Assembly: GCA_025449435.1 (NCBI GenBank)
Contig: JANWJO010000015.1
Location: 4,367-68,366 of the forward strand
Reading direction: 5' to 3'
DNA: 64,000 nucleotides
Source: Chloroflexota bacterium
GTDB lineage: Bacteria; Chloroflexota; UBA4733
Position numbers and translations under genes: made by a program. The notes below the pieces were generated by a model that saw nothing but the letters and a program-made list of their open reading frames with translations, made no database searches and had not been told where the DNA came from. This document shows positions 25,646 to 34,445 of this stretch, piece by piece (positions within the stretch are counted from its first letter, which is position 1; each line of letters starts with the position of its first letter).

Positions 25646-26809
25646 CTAATGGAGAGAGTTTGCCACAGACAGCAGTGCGGTTTCGTTCATCTGGCCCAGG
25701 ACCGCGTATATGACGCCGCCCTTTACCCATACCACACCACCACCCACATTGGTTGAATCAGCCACTGCAACGCCGTCCACTCCTTGCACGGTGACCGCGT
25801 GGCCCGCAGCCTGGTTGATCGGAATCGGAATGGGGATCACCGTGGACGGATCGCCCAGCGCGCGCAACTGTGCGGCCAGGTCCGGCGACACGCCCGGTTG
25901 CCCGAGCACATACTGTTCAATCTGGTTGAGCGTGACCCCACTGGAGGTCGAGATTGCTGGCGATGCCATTTCGACGATGACCAACGTCGGCAACGACGCG
26001 CGAGACAGTGAGGCTGTTTCGGCTCCCTTCGTGGCACCGGTGGGCACCGTGAGCTCTGAAGGGACCGGTCCGTAAATCGTCGTGACCGCGGGATGCACCA
26101 GCATGGTCAGCGTGGCGCCATTAATGTTGGCCGGCATCGGTGCGGCCGTCTTACCGGCTTTGGCGGCAGCCGCCTGTGCGGTGGCGGCGTCAAACGTGAA
26201 CGTACTCGACGCGCTCATGGCCACCACATAGTGCGGAGATCCGGTGACATTGGCCGGCAGTTGCGCCGGTTGCAGGACCGTCAACCCAGTTTCACTGGCC
26301 GCTTGCTGAAGTGAGGCAACCTGGTGGTTGGCCGACAGCTTTTGCTGCGTGCCGTGCCCAAAGTCCGACATCGACGGCAACCCATTCAGTTCGCCTCGCG
26401 AGATGGGCAGCACTGCTACGTGAGACGGTTGGAACAAGTCGAGAAAGTTGGATGCGAACGCGCCAGCTGGCGTAAACAGCAGTGTTCCGGTCACGGCGGC
26501 TGCCGCACCTGCTGTTGCTAGCGACTGAAGGGTGCGAGTCTTGAATCGGGTCACGGATGTGCGTGTCCTTTCGTGCCACCGCTGTGGCTGTCCGGCTAAC
26601 CTGAAGTTGAACGTCGCAAGCGCAGTTCTTGGGTCGATCGTGGTAGTCGATGGTGCCAGCACAGATTGGGCGAACTGCCGAGCTGCGTCGAATTCATCGC
26701 GGCGCGTGAGGCAAACAGAGCACTGCTTCACGTGACTCGCGTCACGCAGCGTCAGCGCTTGTGGGTCGTCAAGCGAGCGCCGTAGGATTCCATCATTAAC
26801 GTGCGCCAT
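25646..26809 (-). CDS. Membrane anti-sigma factor with zinc motif and large external domain
   Basis: 387 residues from ATG 26809, with AAGGAG 7 nt upstream; this start lies inside the end of the sigma gene (14-nt overlap). The zinc anti-sigma signature H-x3-C-x2-C is seen as His26, Cys30 and Cys33 (SHVKQCSVC). A single membrane helix (SLATAGAAAAVTGTLLF) lies near residue 100. The remaining 280 residues are extracytoplasmic, with no recognised domain; LQQAASETGLTVLQPAQLPANV resembles the start of sensor domains in other anti-sigma factors. It probably holds the ECF sigma factor inactive until a signal arrives. Confidence 0.82.
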   Translation of the reverse strand: MAHVNDGILRRSLDDPQALTLRDASHVKQCSVCLTRRDEFDAARQFAQSVLAPSTTTIDPRTALATFNFRLAGQPQRWHERTRTSVTRFKTRTLQSLATAGAAAAVTGTLLFTPAGAFASNFLDLFQPSHVAVLPISRGELNGLPSMSDFGHGTQQKLSANHQVASLQQAASETGLTVLQPAQLPANVTGSPHYVVAMSASSTFTFDAATAQAAAAKAGKTAAPMPANINGATLTMLVHPAVTTIYGPVPSELTVPTGATKGAETASLSRASLPTLVIVEMASPAISTSSGVTLNQIEQYVLGQPGVSPDLAAQLRALGDPSTVIPIPIPINQAAGHAVTVQGVDGVAVADSTNVGGGVVWVKGGVIYAVLGQMNETALLSVANSLH

Positions 26810-27356
26810 CTTGAATCTCCTTGCGTAGTGCCGCCTCGGCGCGTCGAAGTAAGGTACCAACCTGATCTGCGGGCATATGGAGCGCTGCTGCTACTTCAGC
26901 GTACGACAAGCCGCTGTACCGCAAGATGAGCGCCGTTGATTGCCGCTCTGGCAATGTGGCGAGTAGCTTGCGGGCTTCGTGGCGTTGTTCCTCACGTACC
27001 GCGTGTTCTTGCGGGTCGAAACCAACCTCGCTCACCTCATTTAAGCGAGTTGCGCTGACGGCTTCCTTGGTTTCCCGTAGCAGCCGGCGTTTCTTGCCTC
27101 GAATGGCGTTGAGCGCCCGATGTGCCGCGGCGGCGTATAGCCATGCCGCCGCGTAAGGTGCGTCTGGGGCGTGCTTCCCGTAATACGCGTTGAATACCTC
27201 TTGCGCAACATCCTCGGCTTCGTGTGCATCGGCGAGCACGCGATGTGCAATACCAACCACACGGGCATATTCTGCCAGAAATAGCCGTTCAAAGGCCTGT
27301 GCGCCGTCTCGCTCCGTGCGTGTCATGACGGGAGATATCCTCAGGGCTACAGCCAT
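26796..27356 (-). CDS. ECF-type RNA polymerase sigma factor
   Basis: 186 residues if started at ATG 27356; ATG 27326 and ATG 27398 are also possible, and none has a clear ribosome site. Region 2 is FERLFLAEYARVVGIAHRVL and DAHEAEDVAQEVF. Region 4 is LPERQSTALILRYSGLSYAEVAAAL, with the helix-turn-helix reading to LLRRAEAALRKE. Regions 1.1 and 3 are missing, as in all ECF factors. It directs RNA polymerase to a small regulon, very likely including its own operon. The anti-sigma gene overlaps its 3' end. Confidence 0.9.
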   Translation of the reverse strand: MAVALRISPVMTRTERDGAQAFERLFLAEYARVVGIAHRVLADAHEAEDVAQEVFNAYYGKHAPDAPYAAAWLYAAAAHRALNAIRGKKRRLLRETKEAVSATRLNEVSEVGFDPQEHAVREEQRHEARKLLATLPERQSTALILRYSGLSYAEVAAALHMPADQVGTLLRRAEAALRKEIQDGAR

Positions 27357-27447
27357 GGGCGTCTCAACAATCACCGCGCTCACTTGCTCCGTTCGCATGT
27401 GGAGCACCAGCGAATCGTGCTTTGTAACCGCCACCGCATGTCTCGAT

Positions 27448-27474
27448 GTATACCTGTCGTACTCGCTTGGTTCC
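27448..27474 (-). promoter_or_regulatory. Candidate ECF-type promoter of the sigma operon
   Basis: On the minus strand GGAACC (27469-27474) is followed after 15 nt by GTATAC (27448-27453). GGAAC-type -35 boxes are the usual target of ECF sigma factors. The spacing is slightly short. It would suit autoregulation by the sigma factor encoded at 26796-27356. Confidence 0.35.
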
Positions 27475-27564
27475 CTAGGGTTGCAGTCTGGCGGGGGCGA
27501 TAGAATGAACGGCGTTGCTTCGCCACATTTGCTGGTTCGGTACTGAACTGAGGAAGCGGCAACT

Positions 27565-28497
27565 ATGACCCGCCGTACTGCACACGATCTCATCCAACAA
27601 CTGCGAGCATTGGCTGGCGACACCTCAGCTCAACAAGCCCTAGCCATCCAGATCGTTGCCGACGGGAAAGGCGGGCTCGCGATCGACGAAGCACTTGCAG
27701 TCCTTGCCCAAGATGCAGCACCCGCGGCTCGCCAGGCTCTCCTCGGCTTTTATGATCGGCTGGACAAGGACGGCGCGCGACGCGACCCATTGGGTTCCCA
27801 GCGTGTCGCGGTACTCAAGGCGTTGCGCCTCATCCTTAAACGTGATGATGTGACGCTGCTTGAGCGTGGAGTCACCACGTACGAACGCTCACTGTACGAC
27901 CGTCAGGAGATTTGCTGTGTTCTGCGCGCCAGCGCGCTGGTGGCCCTGGAAGATATCGATCCGAAGCTCGCTAGCTATCACGCCGTGCGCCTACTGTTTG
28001 ACGACCACACCGACCAGATGTCGGGCGAGCCCGCGCTCACGGCAGTCCAGGTGCTGGCAACAGCCAGCGAGGAGCTGCCCCTGTATGGCTATGCGCTCAG
28101 CCCGAATCGCCACGTGGAGGTAGCGGCTGAGTGTCTTCGCAATCTCCATCACCTCCCCGACGGCTTGTTACCGCAACTGGCGAAATGGTGCGGCGAAGCC
28201 GAGCCTGCGCTGCAGGCGGGGCTCTATGACCTGTTACTTGTGCATCCGGCCCATGCCGTGACTGCACCGCTGCTTTCTAGCTTTCTTGTGGAGACGCTGG
28301 ACAAGGAATTGTTTCGCTATGTGGTGGCATCGGCCGTATCGCATTGGTCTGCCCTCGTGGAGCAGGTGATTGGCGAAGTGCTGAAAGCACAGCCAACGGA
28401 GGACAAGCAACTGGTCGTTCGCGACGCGCTGCGTGTAAGAGGCGGGTTGCCGAGTGTCGATGCGTTACTGGCGCGGCTTGATCTTCAAGTGCTTTGA
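27565..28497 (+). CDS. Helical-repeat (HEAT-like) protein of unknown function
   Basis: 310 residues from ATG 27565, with GAGGAAG upstream. The sequence is almost wholly helical, with repeated amphipathic units of about 30-40 residues (AIDEALAVLAQDAAPAARQALLGFY; RVAVLKALRLILKRDD; CVLRASALVALEDIDP). This pattern suggests a HEAT or ARM-like scaffold. No signal peptide, membrane segment or catalytic motif is visible. It is divergent from the sigma operon and convergent with mutS, so it may be monocistronic. Function unknown. Confidence 0.75.
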   Translation: MTRRTAHDLIQQLRALAGDTSAQQALAIQIVADGKGGLAIDEALAVLAQDAAPAARQALLGFYDRLDKDGARRDPLGSQRVAVLKALRLILKRDDVTLLERGVTTYERSLYDRQEICCVLRASALVALEDIDPKLASYHAVRLLFDDHTDQMSGEPALTAVQVLATASEELPLYGYALSPNRHVEVAAECLRNLHHLPDGLLPQLAKWCGEAEPALQAGLYDLLLVHPAHAVTAPLLSSFLVETLDKELFRYVVASAVSHWSALVEQVIGEVLKAQPTEDKQLVVRDALRVRGGLPSVDALLARLDLQVL

Positions 28498-28514
28498 CCG
28501 CGATGGCCGTGCAG

Positions 28515-31133
28515 CTATGGCTGCTCGGCTTGTTGCTTCAGCGCGTGCAGCACGTTGAGCGCCTCCATGGGCGTCATGGACAGCACATCTAGTTGGCGGA
28601 TCTCCTCACGTAAGGCAGTTCCAGGATCGAACAGTGACATCTGCTGTGACGGCTCGACGCGGCCGGTCCTCCGCCGCCGGCCAAAGGTAGGCGATGCTGG
28701 CGGTTCGCTCTCCAGTTCTGCCAGTACCTCTTCCGCTCGCCGCACCACGGCACGTGGGACACCCGCCAGCCGCGCCACGTGTACCCCGTAGCTGCGGTCG
28801 GCCCGCCCAGGCACGATATGGTGATGGAAGATCACTCGCTCGCCTTCTTCTGACACGGCTACCGTGCAACAGCGCACACGGGGCAAGCTCTCGGTGAGCT
28901 CGGTGAGTTCGAGGTAGTGCGTCGCGAACAGCGTCCGGCAGCGCAGTCCTGGCGAGTTGTGCAGGTATTCGATAACGGCGCGGGCGATCGCCAGGCCATC
29001 GAATGTGCCCGTCCCGCGGCCGACTTCATCTAAGATGACCAGGCTGTGCGGCGTTGCATGGTTCAAGATGTTGGCTACCTCCAACATTTCCACCATAAAC
29101 GTCGATTGTCCCGCCGCGAGATCGTCTTGGGCGCCGATGCGCGTGAAAATGCGGTCAGTCACGCCGATATCGGCTTGAGCGGCAGGAACGAAGCTGCCAA
29201 TCTGAGCAAGGAGCACAATGAGGGCTGCCTGCCGTAAGTACGTGGACTTGCCAGCCATGTTCGGGCCCGTCACGAGCAACAACTGGGATGTCGTGGCATC
29301 GAGTTCCACGTCGTTGGGCACGAACGCACCGGCCGGCAGGCTTGCCTCGACCACCGGGTGCCGTCCAGCGACGATGTGCAACCGCCCTCCCTGGGAGAGG
29401 GTGGGGCGCACCCACCGGTAGCGCGCGGCACTCTCGGCCAGTGCGGCAGCCACATCGGTCTCGGCGATCACGCTCGACAGTTCCAGGAGCCGGTTGACGC
29501 TTTTACCTAGGGCATCGACGACACCGTCATATTGCTCGCGCTCGGCCTTCTGAAAGCGGTCGGTAGCGTCCAGGATAATTGACTCGCGCTCCTTCAGGTC
29601 GGGTGTCGTATAACGCTCGGTGCCGGCGAGCGTTTGGCGGCGCTGATAGTCTGACGGAACTTCCTGCTTGTTGGCCGCGCTGATCTCCAGGTAAAAGCCA
29701 AATACTCGATTGAAGCCGACTTTGAGGCTTTTTATGCCGGTGCGCGCCCGTTCACCGGCTTCGAGCGCGGCTACCCATGCCCGTGCAGCCGCCGCCGATG
29801 CGTCGATATCGTCGAGATCTGCCGCAAAGCCTGGACGTATGGTCGGTTGCTCGCCTAAAGCAGCGGGTGGATCATCGACCAGCGCGCGGGAGAGAAAGGC
29901 CCGTTCGGCATTAAAGTCTGGCAGGCGCTGGCCCAACGCTGTGAGCTCCTGATTGGTTGCTAGGGACAGCGCTGTGCGCAGCGACTCCAGCGCCATTAGC
30001 CCATTGCGCAACGACGCCAACTCGCGCGGACCGGCGTTGCGCATGACGATACGCCGGCTCAAACGCTCAAAATCGGGAAACTTCCCCATCACTGTACGCA
30101 ATTCTGCCCGCCGCGCGCCATCGCTTGCGAGCGCTGCAACCAAGCTAAGGCGCTGATTCAGTTCGTCAATGTCTCGCAAGGGCTGGCCCAAGCGCTGTCG
30201 CAACAAGCGGGCTCCCATGGAACTGGCGGTAACGTCCAGCACTTCCAGCAGTGATCTCGCCTCCGACCCTTGGCGGCCACTGCGCCAGATCTCCAGGCTG
30301 CGTTGCGCCGTGTCGTCAACCACCATGAAGCCGTCGGGATGAATGGTATGCAACGACGTCAAACCTGCGAGCGCCTGCCGTTGGTGCTGCTGCAGGTATT
30401 CCACGACCGCCGCCGCTGCGCGGATCGCCAGCGGCAAGCGGTCACAGCCAAACCCTTCGAGTGATGGCACGCTGAGCTGTCGTAGCAACGCCTGCCGGCC
30501 ATCAGCTTCACTAAACATCCAATGGGGAACGCGAACAACCCTGGCTGATGATCCTTCGCCCAACAGTGCTACGACGTCGCTTGCCTGATCTTCATCCTCA
30601 CCAGGCTCTGGCAACACGATCTCGGCTGGACGGATCCGGCCCAACTCCCCGTTCAGCACACTTTGCCAATTGTTCCGCACCTGCATGCAAGCGAACTCTC
30701 CAGTGGAAATGTCGGCATAGGCCAGGCCAAACCCAGAGGGTTCCACAAAGAGTGCGGCGAGGTAGTTGTTCTCGCGCGAGGCGAGCATCGCCGGCTCGGT
30801 CACTGTGCCGGGAGTGACCACCCGGACGACGTCGCGCGGCACGAGCCCCTTGACCGTCGCTGGGTCTGCAAGCTGGTCGCAGATCGCTACGCTCAATCCG
30901 CGCTTGACCAGGCGCGCCAGATGTCCATCGATCGAATGGACTGGCACGCCGGCCAAGGGCACGCGCGCACCCCGCCCCATCTCCCGGCTGGTCAACGTGA
31001 TATCAAGCTCGCGGGCTACCAACAGGGCGTCGTCGTCGAATGTCTCGTAGAAGTCGCCCAGCCGGAAGAACACAATCGACGCCGGGTACCGGCGTTTCAC
31101 GTCTAGATATTGACGGCGAACAGGTGTTTCCAT
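28515..31133 (-). CDS. mutS: DNA mismatch repair protein MutS
   Basis: 872 residues from ATG 31133. This start gives METPVRRQYLDVKRRYP, aligning with the normal MutS N-terminus; longer in-frame starts have no counterpart. The mismatch-reading Phe-x-Glu is Phe28-Tyr-Glu30 (GDFYETF). Connector, lever and clamp domains follow. The ATPase has Walker A TGPNMAGKSTYLRQ and VILDEVGRGTGTFDGLAIA. MutS finds mismatches and recruits MutL; mutL is not in this window. No spaced ribosome site exists, and a promoter-like pair ends directly at the start codon, so the mRNA may be leaderless. Confidence 0.97.
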   Translation of the reverse strand: METPVRRQYLDVKRRYPASIVFFRLGDFYETFDDDALLVARELDITLTSREMGRGARVPLAGVPVHSIDGHLARLVKRGLSVAICDQLADPATVKGLVPRDVVRVVTPGTVTEPAMLASRENNYLAALFVEPSGFGLAYADISTGEFACMQVRNNWQSVLNGELGRIRPAEIVLPEPGEDEDQASDVVALLGEGSSARVVRVPHWMFSEADGRQALLRQLSVPSLEGFGCDRLPLAIRAAAAVVEYLQQHQRQALAGLTSLHTIHPDGFMVVDDTAQRSLEIWRSGRQGSEARSLLEVLDVTASSMGARLLRQRLGQPLRDIDELNQRLSLVAALASDGARRAELRTVMGKFPDFERLSRRIVMRNAGPRELASLRNGLMALESLRTALSLATNQELTALGQRLPDFNAERAFLSRALVDDPPAALGEQPTIRPGFAADLDDIDASAAAARAWVAALEAGERARTGIKSLKVGFNRVFGFYLEISAANKQEVPSDYQRRQTLAGTERYTTPDLKERESIILDATDRFQKAEREQYDGVVDALGKSVNRLLELSSVIAETDVAAALAESAARYRWVRPTLSQGGRLHIVAGRHPVVEASLPAGAFVPNDVELDATTSQLLLVTGPNMAGKSTYLRQAALIVLLAQIGSFVPAAQADIGVTDRIFTRIGAQDDLAAGQSTFMVEMLEVANILNHATPHSLVILDEVGRGTGTFDGLAIARAVIEYLHNSPGLRCRTLFATHYLELTELTESLPRVRCCTVAVSEEGERVIFHHHIVPGRADRSYGVHVARLAGVPRAVVRRAEEVLAELESEPPASPTFGRRRRTGRVEPSQQMSLFDPGTALREEIRQLDVLSMTPMEALNVLHALKQQAEQP

Positions 31134-31139
31134 CTCCCA

Positions 31140-31169
31140 AGCATAAGGACAGGCTTTTGATTGCGTCAA
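31140..31169 (-). promoter_or_regulatory. Candidate mutS promoter implying a leaderless mRNA
   Basis: On the minus strand TTGACG (31164-31169) and TATGCT (31140-31145) are 18 nt apart. The A of the mutS ATG (31133) is 7 nt past the -10 box, where transcription normally begins. Confidence 0.45.
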
Positions 31170-31203
31170 CGAGGTTGATGCAACGAGTTCGCGATCGTCG
31201 TAT

Positions 31204-31232
31204 TTGACGCGCCTATCCGGCACAGGTAGAGT
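31204..31232 (+). promoter_or_regulatory. Candidate cysE promoter
   Basis: TTGACG (31204-31209) and TAGAGT (31227-31232) are separated by 17 nt. Transcription would start near 31239, leaving a 17-nt leader that contains the AAAGGGG ribosome site of cysE. It lies back to back with the mutS promoter. Confidence 0.5.
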
Positions 31233-31255
31233 GGGAACAGCGAAAGGGGTCCGCG

Positions 31256-31960
31256 TTGACTACCCAGCAAGCCGTCTCCAGCGAACCCACTGGCGGCGGC
31301 GCGGACGAGCGCCTGTCCACGCTTGCCATCATTGGCATCCCCGAACTGGAGCGCCGGCCCTCCGGCTGTAAAAAGCGGCGGTTTCTGTTGTGGCCACTCC
31401 CGGATGACATCTGTGTCGTCTTCGACAAAGACCCGGCGGCGACGAACCTCGCTGAGGTGTTGTTGTATCAGGGACTGCACGCGCTGTTACTGCACCGCAT
31501 GGCGCACCCGCTTTACTCGCGCGGCGTTCCGTTTCTGCCACGGTTGATCTCGCAGTTCGGGCGGTTTATTACCAGCGGCATCGAAATCCATCCTGGCGCC
31601 CGCATCGGCAAGCGATTCTTCATCGATCACGGTACTGGTATCGTCATTGGCGAGACGACGGAAATTGGTGATGACGTGATGCTGTATCACCAAGTTACGC
31701 TCGGTGCCACTGGCTGGTGGAAAGACGTGCGCAACGGCCGAACCAAGCGGCACCCGACCATTGAAGACCGTGTTACCATCGGAGTCGGGGCGAGTATCTT
31801 GGGCCCGGTGACCATCGGCCACGACAGCAAGATCGGCGCGATGGCGCTGGTCGTCGAATCAGTGCCGCCACACTCTACTGTGGTGGCCAGCCCAGCGCGC
31901 CTACTGCACCGTACCAAGGGACAGGGCGTCACTGTGGAAGATATGGATTTCCAGATTTAG
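31256..31960 (+). CDS. cysE: Serine O-acetyltransferase
   Basis: 234 residues from TTG 31256, with AAAGGGG 6 nt upstream. CysE makes O-acetylserine from serine and acetyl-CoA, the first committed step of cysteine synthesis. The left-handed beta-helix of hexapeptide repeats is clear: IEIHPGARIGKRFFIDHGTG, VIGETTEIGDDVMLYHQVTLG and TIGVGASILGPVTIG. The Asp-His pair in FIDHGTG and the later YHQVTLG histidine match the catalytic positions. The short N-terminal helical part resembles Bacillus-type rather than enterobacterial enzymes. cysK is not in the window. Confidence 0.92.
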   Translation: MTTQQAVSSEPTGGGADERLSTLAIIGIPELERRPSGCKKRRFLLWPLPDDICVVFDKDPAATNLAEVLLYQGLHALLLHRMAHPLYSRGVPFLPRLISQFGRFITSGIEIHPGARIGKRFFIDHGTGIVIGETTEIGDDVMLYHQVTLGATGWWKDVRNGRTKRHPTIEDRVTIGVGASILGPVTIGHDSKIGAMALVVESVPPHSTVVASPARLLHRTKGQGVTVEDMDFQI

Positions 31961-31972
31961 CTATTTGCGCTG

Positions 31973-33238
31973 CTACGGGGACCGGAGGAACACCTCAACC
32001 ACCGGGAGAAGCACATCTGGAGGTTGGATCGGCAGTTGCAATCGCACCGACCCGTCTTGCCGGTCTTCAAACTGGATCTCGGAGTCATCGTTCAACAACT
32101 GAGCGTATGCCACCCTTCCGGCCAATCCCTCCAGGAATAAGTGCTTCATCGGCCAGGCGAAAATATGGACATACAGCCTATTGCCGCGCTGGGTATAGCG
32201 GCAATCCGGCGGCGCGACGTGAGCGCTCGTTGACGCGCCGTAGACCGCGTCGCCGTGCAGCTTGGTCCAGTCGCCAATGGCCGATAGCGTGGCGAGGGCC
32301 CGCGAGTCAAAATAGCCGCGCGCCGTAGGCCCCACATTGAGTAGCACATTGCCACCCTTAGACACCGAGTCCGCCAGCATGCGTACCAGGAGTGCTGGCG
32401 ACTTCCAGTCCAGATTATCGCGGTCGTACCCCCAGCTACCGTTGAGCGTCTGACAGGCTTCCCACACGACGCGCTCTCCAGCCACCTCGACCCAGCCACG
32501 TGGTTGCACTTGCTCGGGCGTGTGGAAGTCGGCGCCGACTTCTGACCGGTTGTTCACTAGGATGTCGGGTTGCAGTTCTCGCACCATGGCGATGAGCTGT
32601 TCGGACTGCCAATCGTCCTTGCCTTTGCCTTTGGACCAGCCATAGTCCCGCTGCGAATAAGAGAAGTCCAGCCAGAGGATGTCGATCTTGCCGTAGTTGG
32701 TCAGGAGTTCACGTACTTGCGTGTGGAGGTACGCGGCGTAGACACGCATATCGCGTCCCTTGGCCGCCTCACGATAGGCAAGATCGTCGCGTTGAGGATG
32801 CAGGCCATCGACGGTGAATTGCGGGTGGTGCCAGTCGATGAGCGAATGATAAAAGCCAACGCGCAGCCCTTCGGCACGAAAGGCGTCCACAAACTCACGC
32901 ACCAGGTCTCGCTTCGCCGGCGTGTTGGTGGCTTTATAGTCGGTGACCTTGGAATCAAACAGGCAGAAGCCTTCATGGTGTTTGGTCGTCAACACGGCGT
33001 AGCGCATGCCTGCTTGTTTGGCGGCCTTCGCCCAGGCAATTGGGTCATACAAATCGGGGTCAAAGTGGTCGAAGTAGCGTTGATAGTGTTCGTCGGTGAG
33101 CCGCTCTCGGTTCTTGATCCATTCGTGTCTGGCGGGCAAGGAGTACAGGCCCCAGTGAATGAACAAGCCAAAACGATCGTGAACGAACCACTCGGCACGT
33201 TGGTGTCGTGTGGAATCCGCCGAGGCAATCACCGCCAT
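31973..33238 (-). CDS. Alpha-L-fucosidase, glycoside hydrolase family 29
   Basis: 421 residues from ATG 33238. Signature stretches are WFVHDRFGLFIHWGLYSLPARHEW (17-40), LTTKHHEGFCLFDS (83-96), NNRSEVGADFHTPEQ and SKGGNVLLNVGPTARG. Asp191 in DILWLDFSYS is the expected nucleophile. GH29 enzymes release L-fucose from glycans with retention. No signal peptide is seen, so it should act in the cytoplasm on imported oligosaccharides. Genes for fucose breakdown are not adjacent, although several sugar-acid enzymes occur elsewhere in the window. Confidence 0.9.
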   Translation of the reverse strand: MAVIASADSTRHQRAEWFVHDRFGLFIHWGLYSLPARHEWIKNRERLTDEHYQRYFDHFDPDLYDPIAWAKAAKQAGMRYAVLTTKHHEGFCLFDSKVTDYKATNTPAKRDLVREFVDAFRAEGLRVGFYHSLIDWHHPQFTVDGLHPQRDDLAYREAAKGRDMRVYAAYLHTQVRELLTNYGKIDILWLDFSYSQRDYGWSKGKGKDDWQSEQLIAMVRELQPDILVNNRSEVGADFHTPEQVQPRGWVEVAGERVVWEACQTLNGSWGYDRDNLDWKSPALLVRMLADSVSKGGNVLLNVGPTARGYFDSRALATLSAIGDWTKLHGDAVYGASTSAHVAPPDCRYTQRGNRLYVHIFAWPMKHLFLEGLAGRVAYAQLLNDDSEIQFEDRQDGSVRLQLPIQPPDVLLPVVEVFLRSP

Positions 33239-33333
33239 TGCTGTACCTTCCGCGACTCCAGGGGGCGCTGGCGTCGAAGCCGGTAGACGCCACGCAGCGA
33301 GCGTAGCGTACTACACGGAGGGTGCAGGCAAGC

Positions 33334-34314
33334 CTACCTGGCGGCGAGTTGGGGTTCGGGTGCGTGGTGCAACTCGCTATGCGCCTGGTCTTCCAGCCAG
33401 CGCTCGGCATCGATCGCCGCTCTGCACCCATCGCCTGCGGCCGTCACCGCCTGGCGATAGCGGCTGTCACGCACATCTCCAGCGGCGAACACGCCAGGAA
33501 TGTTGGTCACTGTCGTCTTGCCGTCAGGAATGGCTATGTAACCTGTGGGCTCCAGATTAATCTGGCTAGCAAATAGCGACGTGTTCGGCTGGTGACCGAT
33601 GGCAACAAACACACCGTCGGTCTCCAGTTCGGACACGGCGCCGGTCTGCACGTCGCGTAGCCGCACGCCCGTCACTGTTTGGTTGCCAATGACAGCGTCT
33701 ACGACAGCGTTCCAATGGAAACTGACCTTAGGATTGGTCTGCGCGCGCAATTGCATGACCTTGCTCGCTCGCAGCGAGTCGCGCCGGTGCACAATCGTTA
33801 CTGAAGAGGCGTAGCGCGTCAGGAACAATGCCTCTTCCACAGCAGTGTCGCCGCCGCCGACGACCACAAGGCGCTTGTTACGGAAGAAGAACCCATCACA
33901 GGTGGCGCACGCCGAAACGCCCCGTCCGCGCAATTGCTCCTCGCCCGGTACCCCTAACCATTTGGCGGAGGCGCCGGTAGCAATAATCACCGCACCGGCT
34001 GTATATGTCTCATCACTCGTCGATACGGTAAAGGGTTGGTGTGCAAGCTGTACCTCGGTGGCGTCGACATCGAGTACGGTGGCACCAAACCGCTCCGCTT
34101 GCTTACGAAAATCGGCCATCATCTCTGGACCGCCAATACCATCGGGGTAGCCAGGGTAGTTTTCGACATCGGAGGTGATCATGAGCTGGCCACCGGACTC
34201 GTAACCGGCGAGCACCAACGGGTTCAAGTTGGCCCGCGCTGCATACAGGGCCGCCGTGTAGCCGGCTGGTCCTGATCCGATGATTATGATTTGATAGTGG
34301 TTGGTTGTTGCCAC
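33334..34314 (-). CDS. trxB: Thioredoxin reductase
   Basis: 326 residues from GTG 34314, with GAAGGG 8 nt upstream. FAD motif [18 protein letters not shown] is near the N-terminus, and the NADPH-binding [16 protein letters not shown] follows the redox centre. The redox cysteines are Cys136 and Cys139 (SACATCDGF). The C-terminal FAD motif is [22 protein letters not shown]. The enzyme reduces thioredoxin using NADPH. No thioredoxin gene is nearby. Length and motifs are ordinary for the low-molecular-weight type. Confidence 0.95.
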   Translation of the reverse strand: MATTNHYQIIIIGSGPAGYTAALYAARANLNPLVLAGYESGGQLMITSDVENYPGYPDGIGGPEMMADFRKQAERFGATVLDVDATEVQLAHQPFTVSTSDETYTAGAVIIATGASAKWLGVPGEEQLRGRGVSACATCDGFFFRNKRLVVVGGGDTAVEEALFLTRYASSVTIVHRRDSLRASKVMQLRAQTNPKVSFHWNAVVDAVIGNQTVTGVRLRDVQTGAVSELETDGVFVAIGHQPNTSLFASQINLEPTGYIAIPDGKTTVTNIPGVFAAGDVRDSRYRQAVTAAGDGCRAAIDAERWLEDQAHSELHHAPEPQLAAR

Positions 34315-34403
34315 CGTGGTAGCCCTTCAAAGCCGGTCGCGCTGAGCTCGCCGCCGCGCGGAACTGTTACTGGCGCGCATGTCCGGCGCAAGCGCGTCCA
34401 CCC

Positions 34404-34432
34404 AAATTACACCACCCTGCCCGTTGCAACAA
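34404..34432 (-). promoter_or_regulatory. Candidate trxB promoter
   Basis: On the minus strand TTGTTG (34427-34432) and TAATTT (34404-34409) are 17 nt apart. This leaves a leader of about 80 nt before GTG 34314 that carries no obvious riboswitch. Confidence 0.4.
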
Positions 34433-34445
34433 CGTCTCAATGCTG

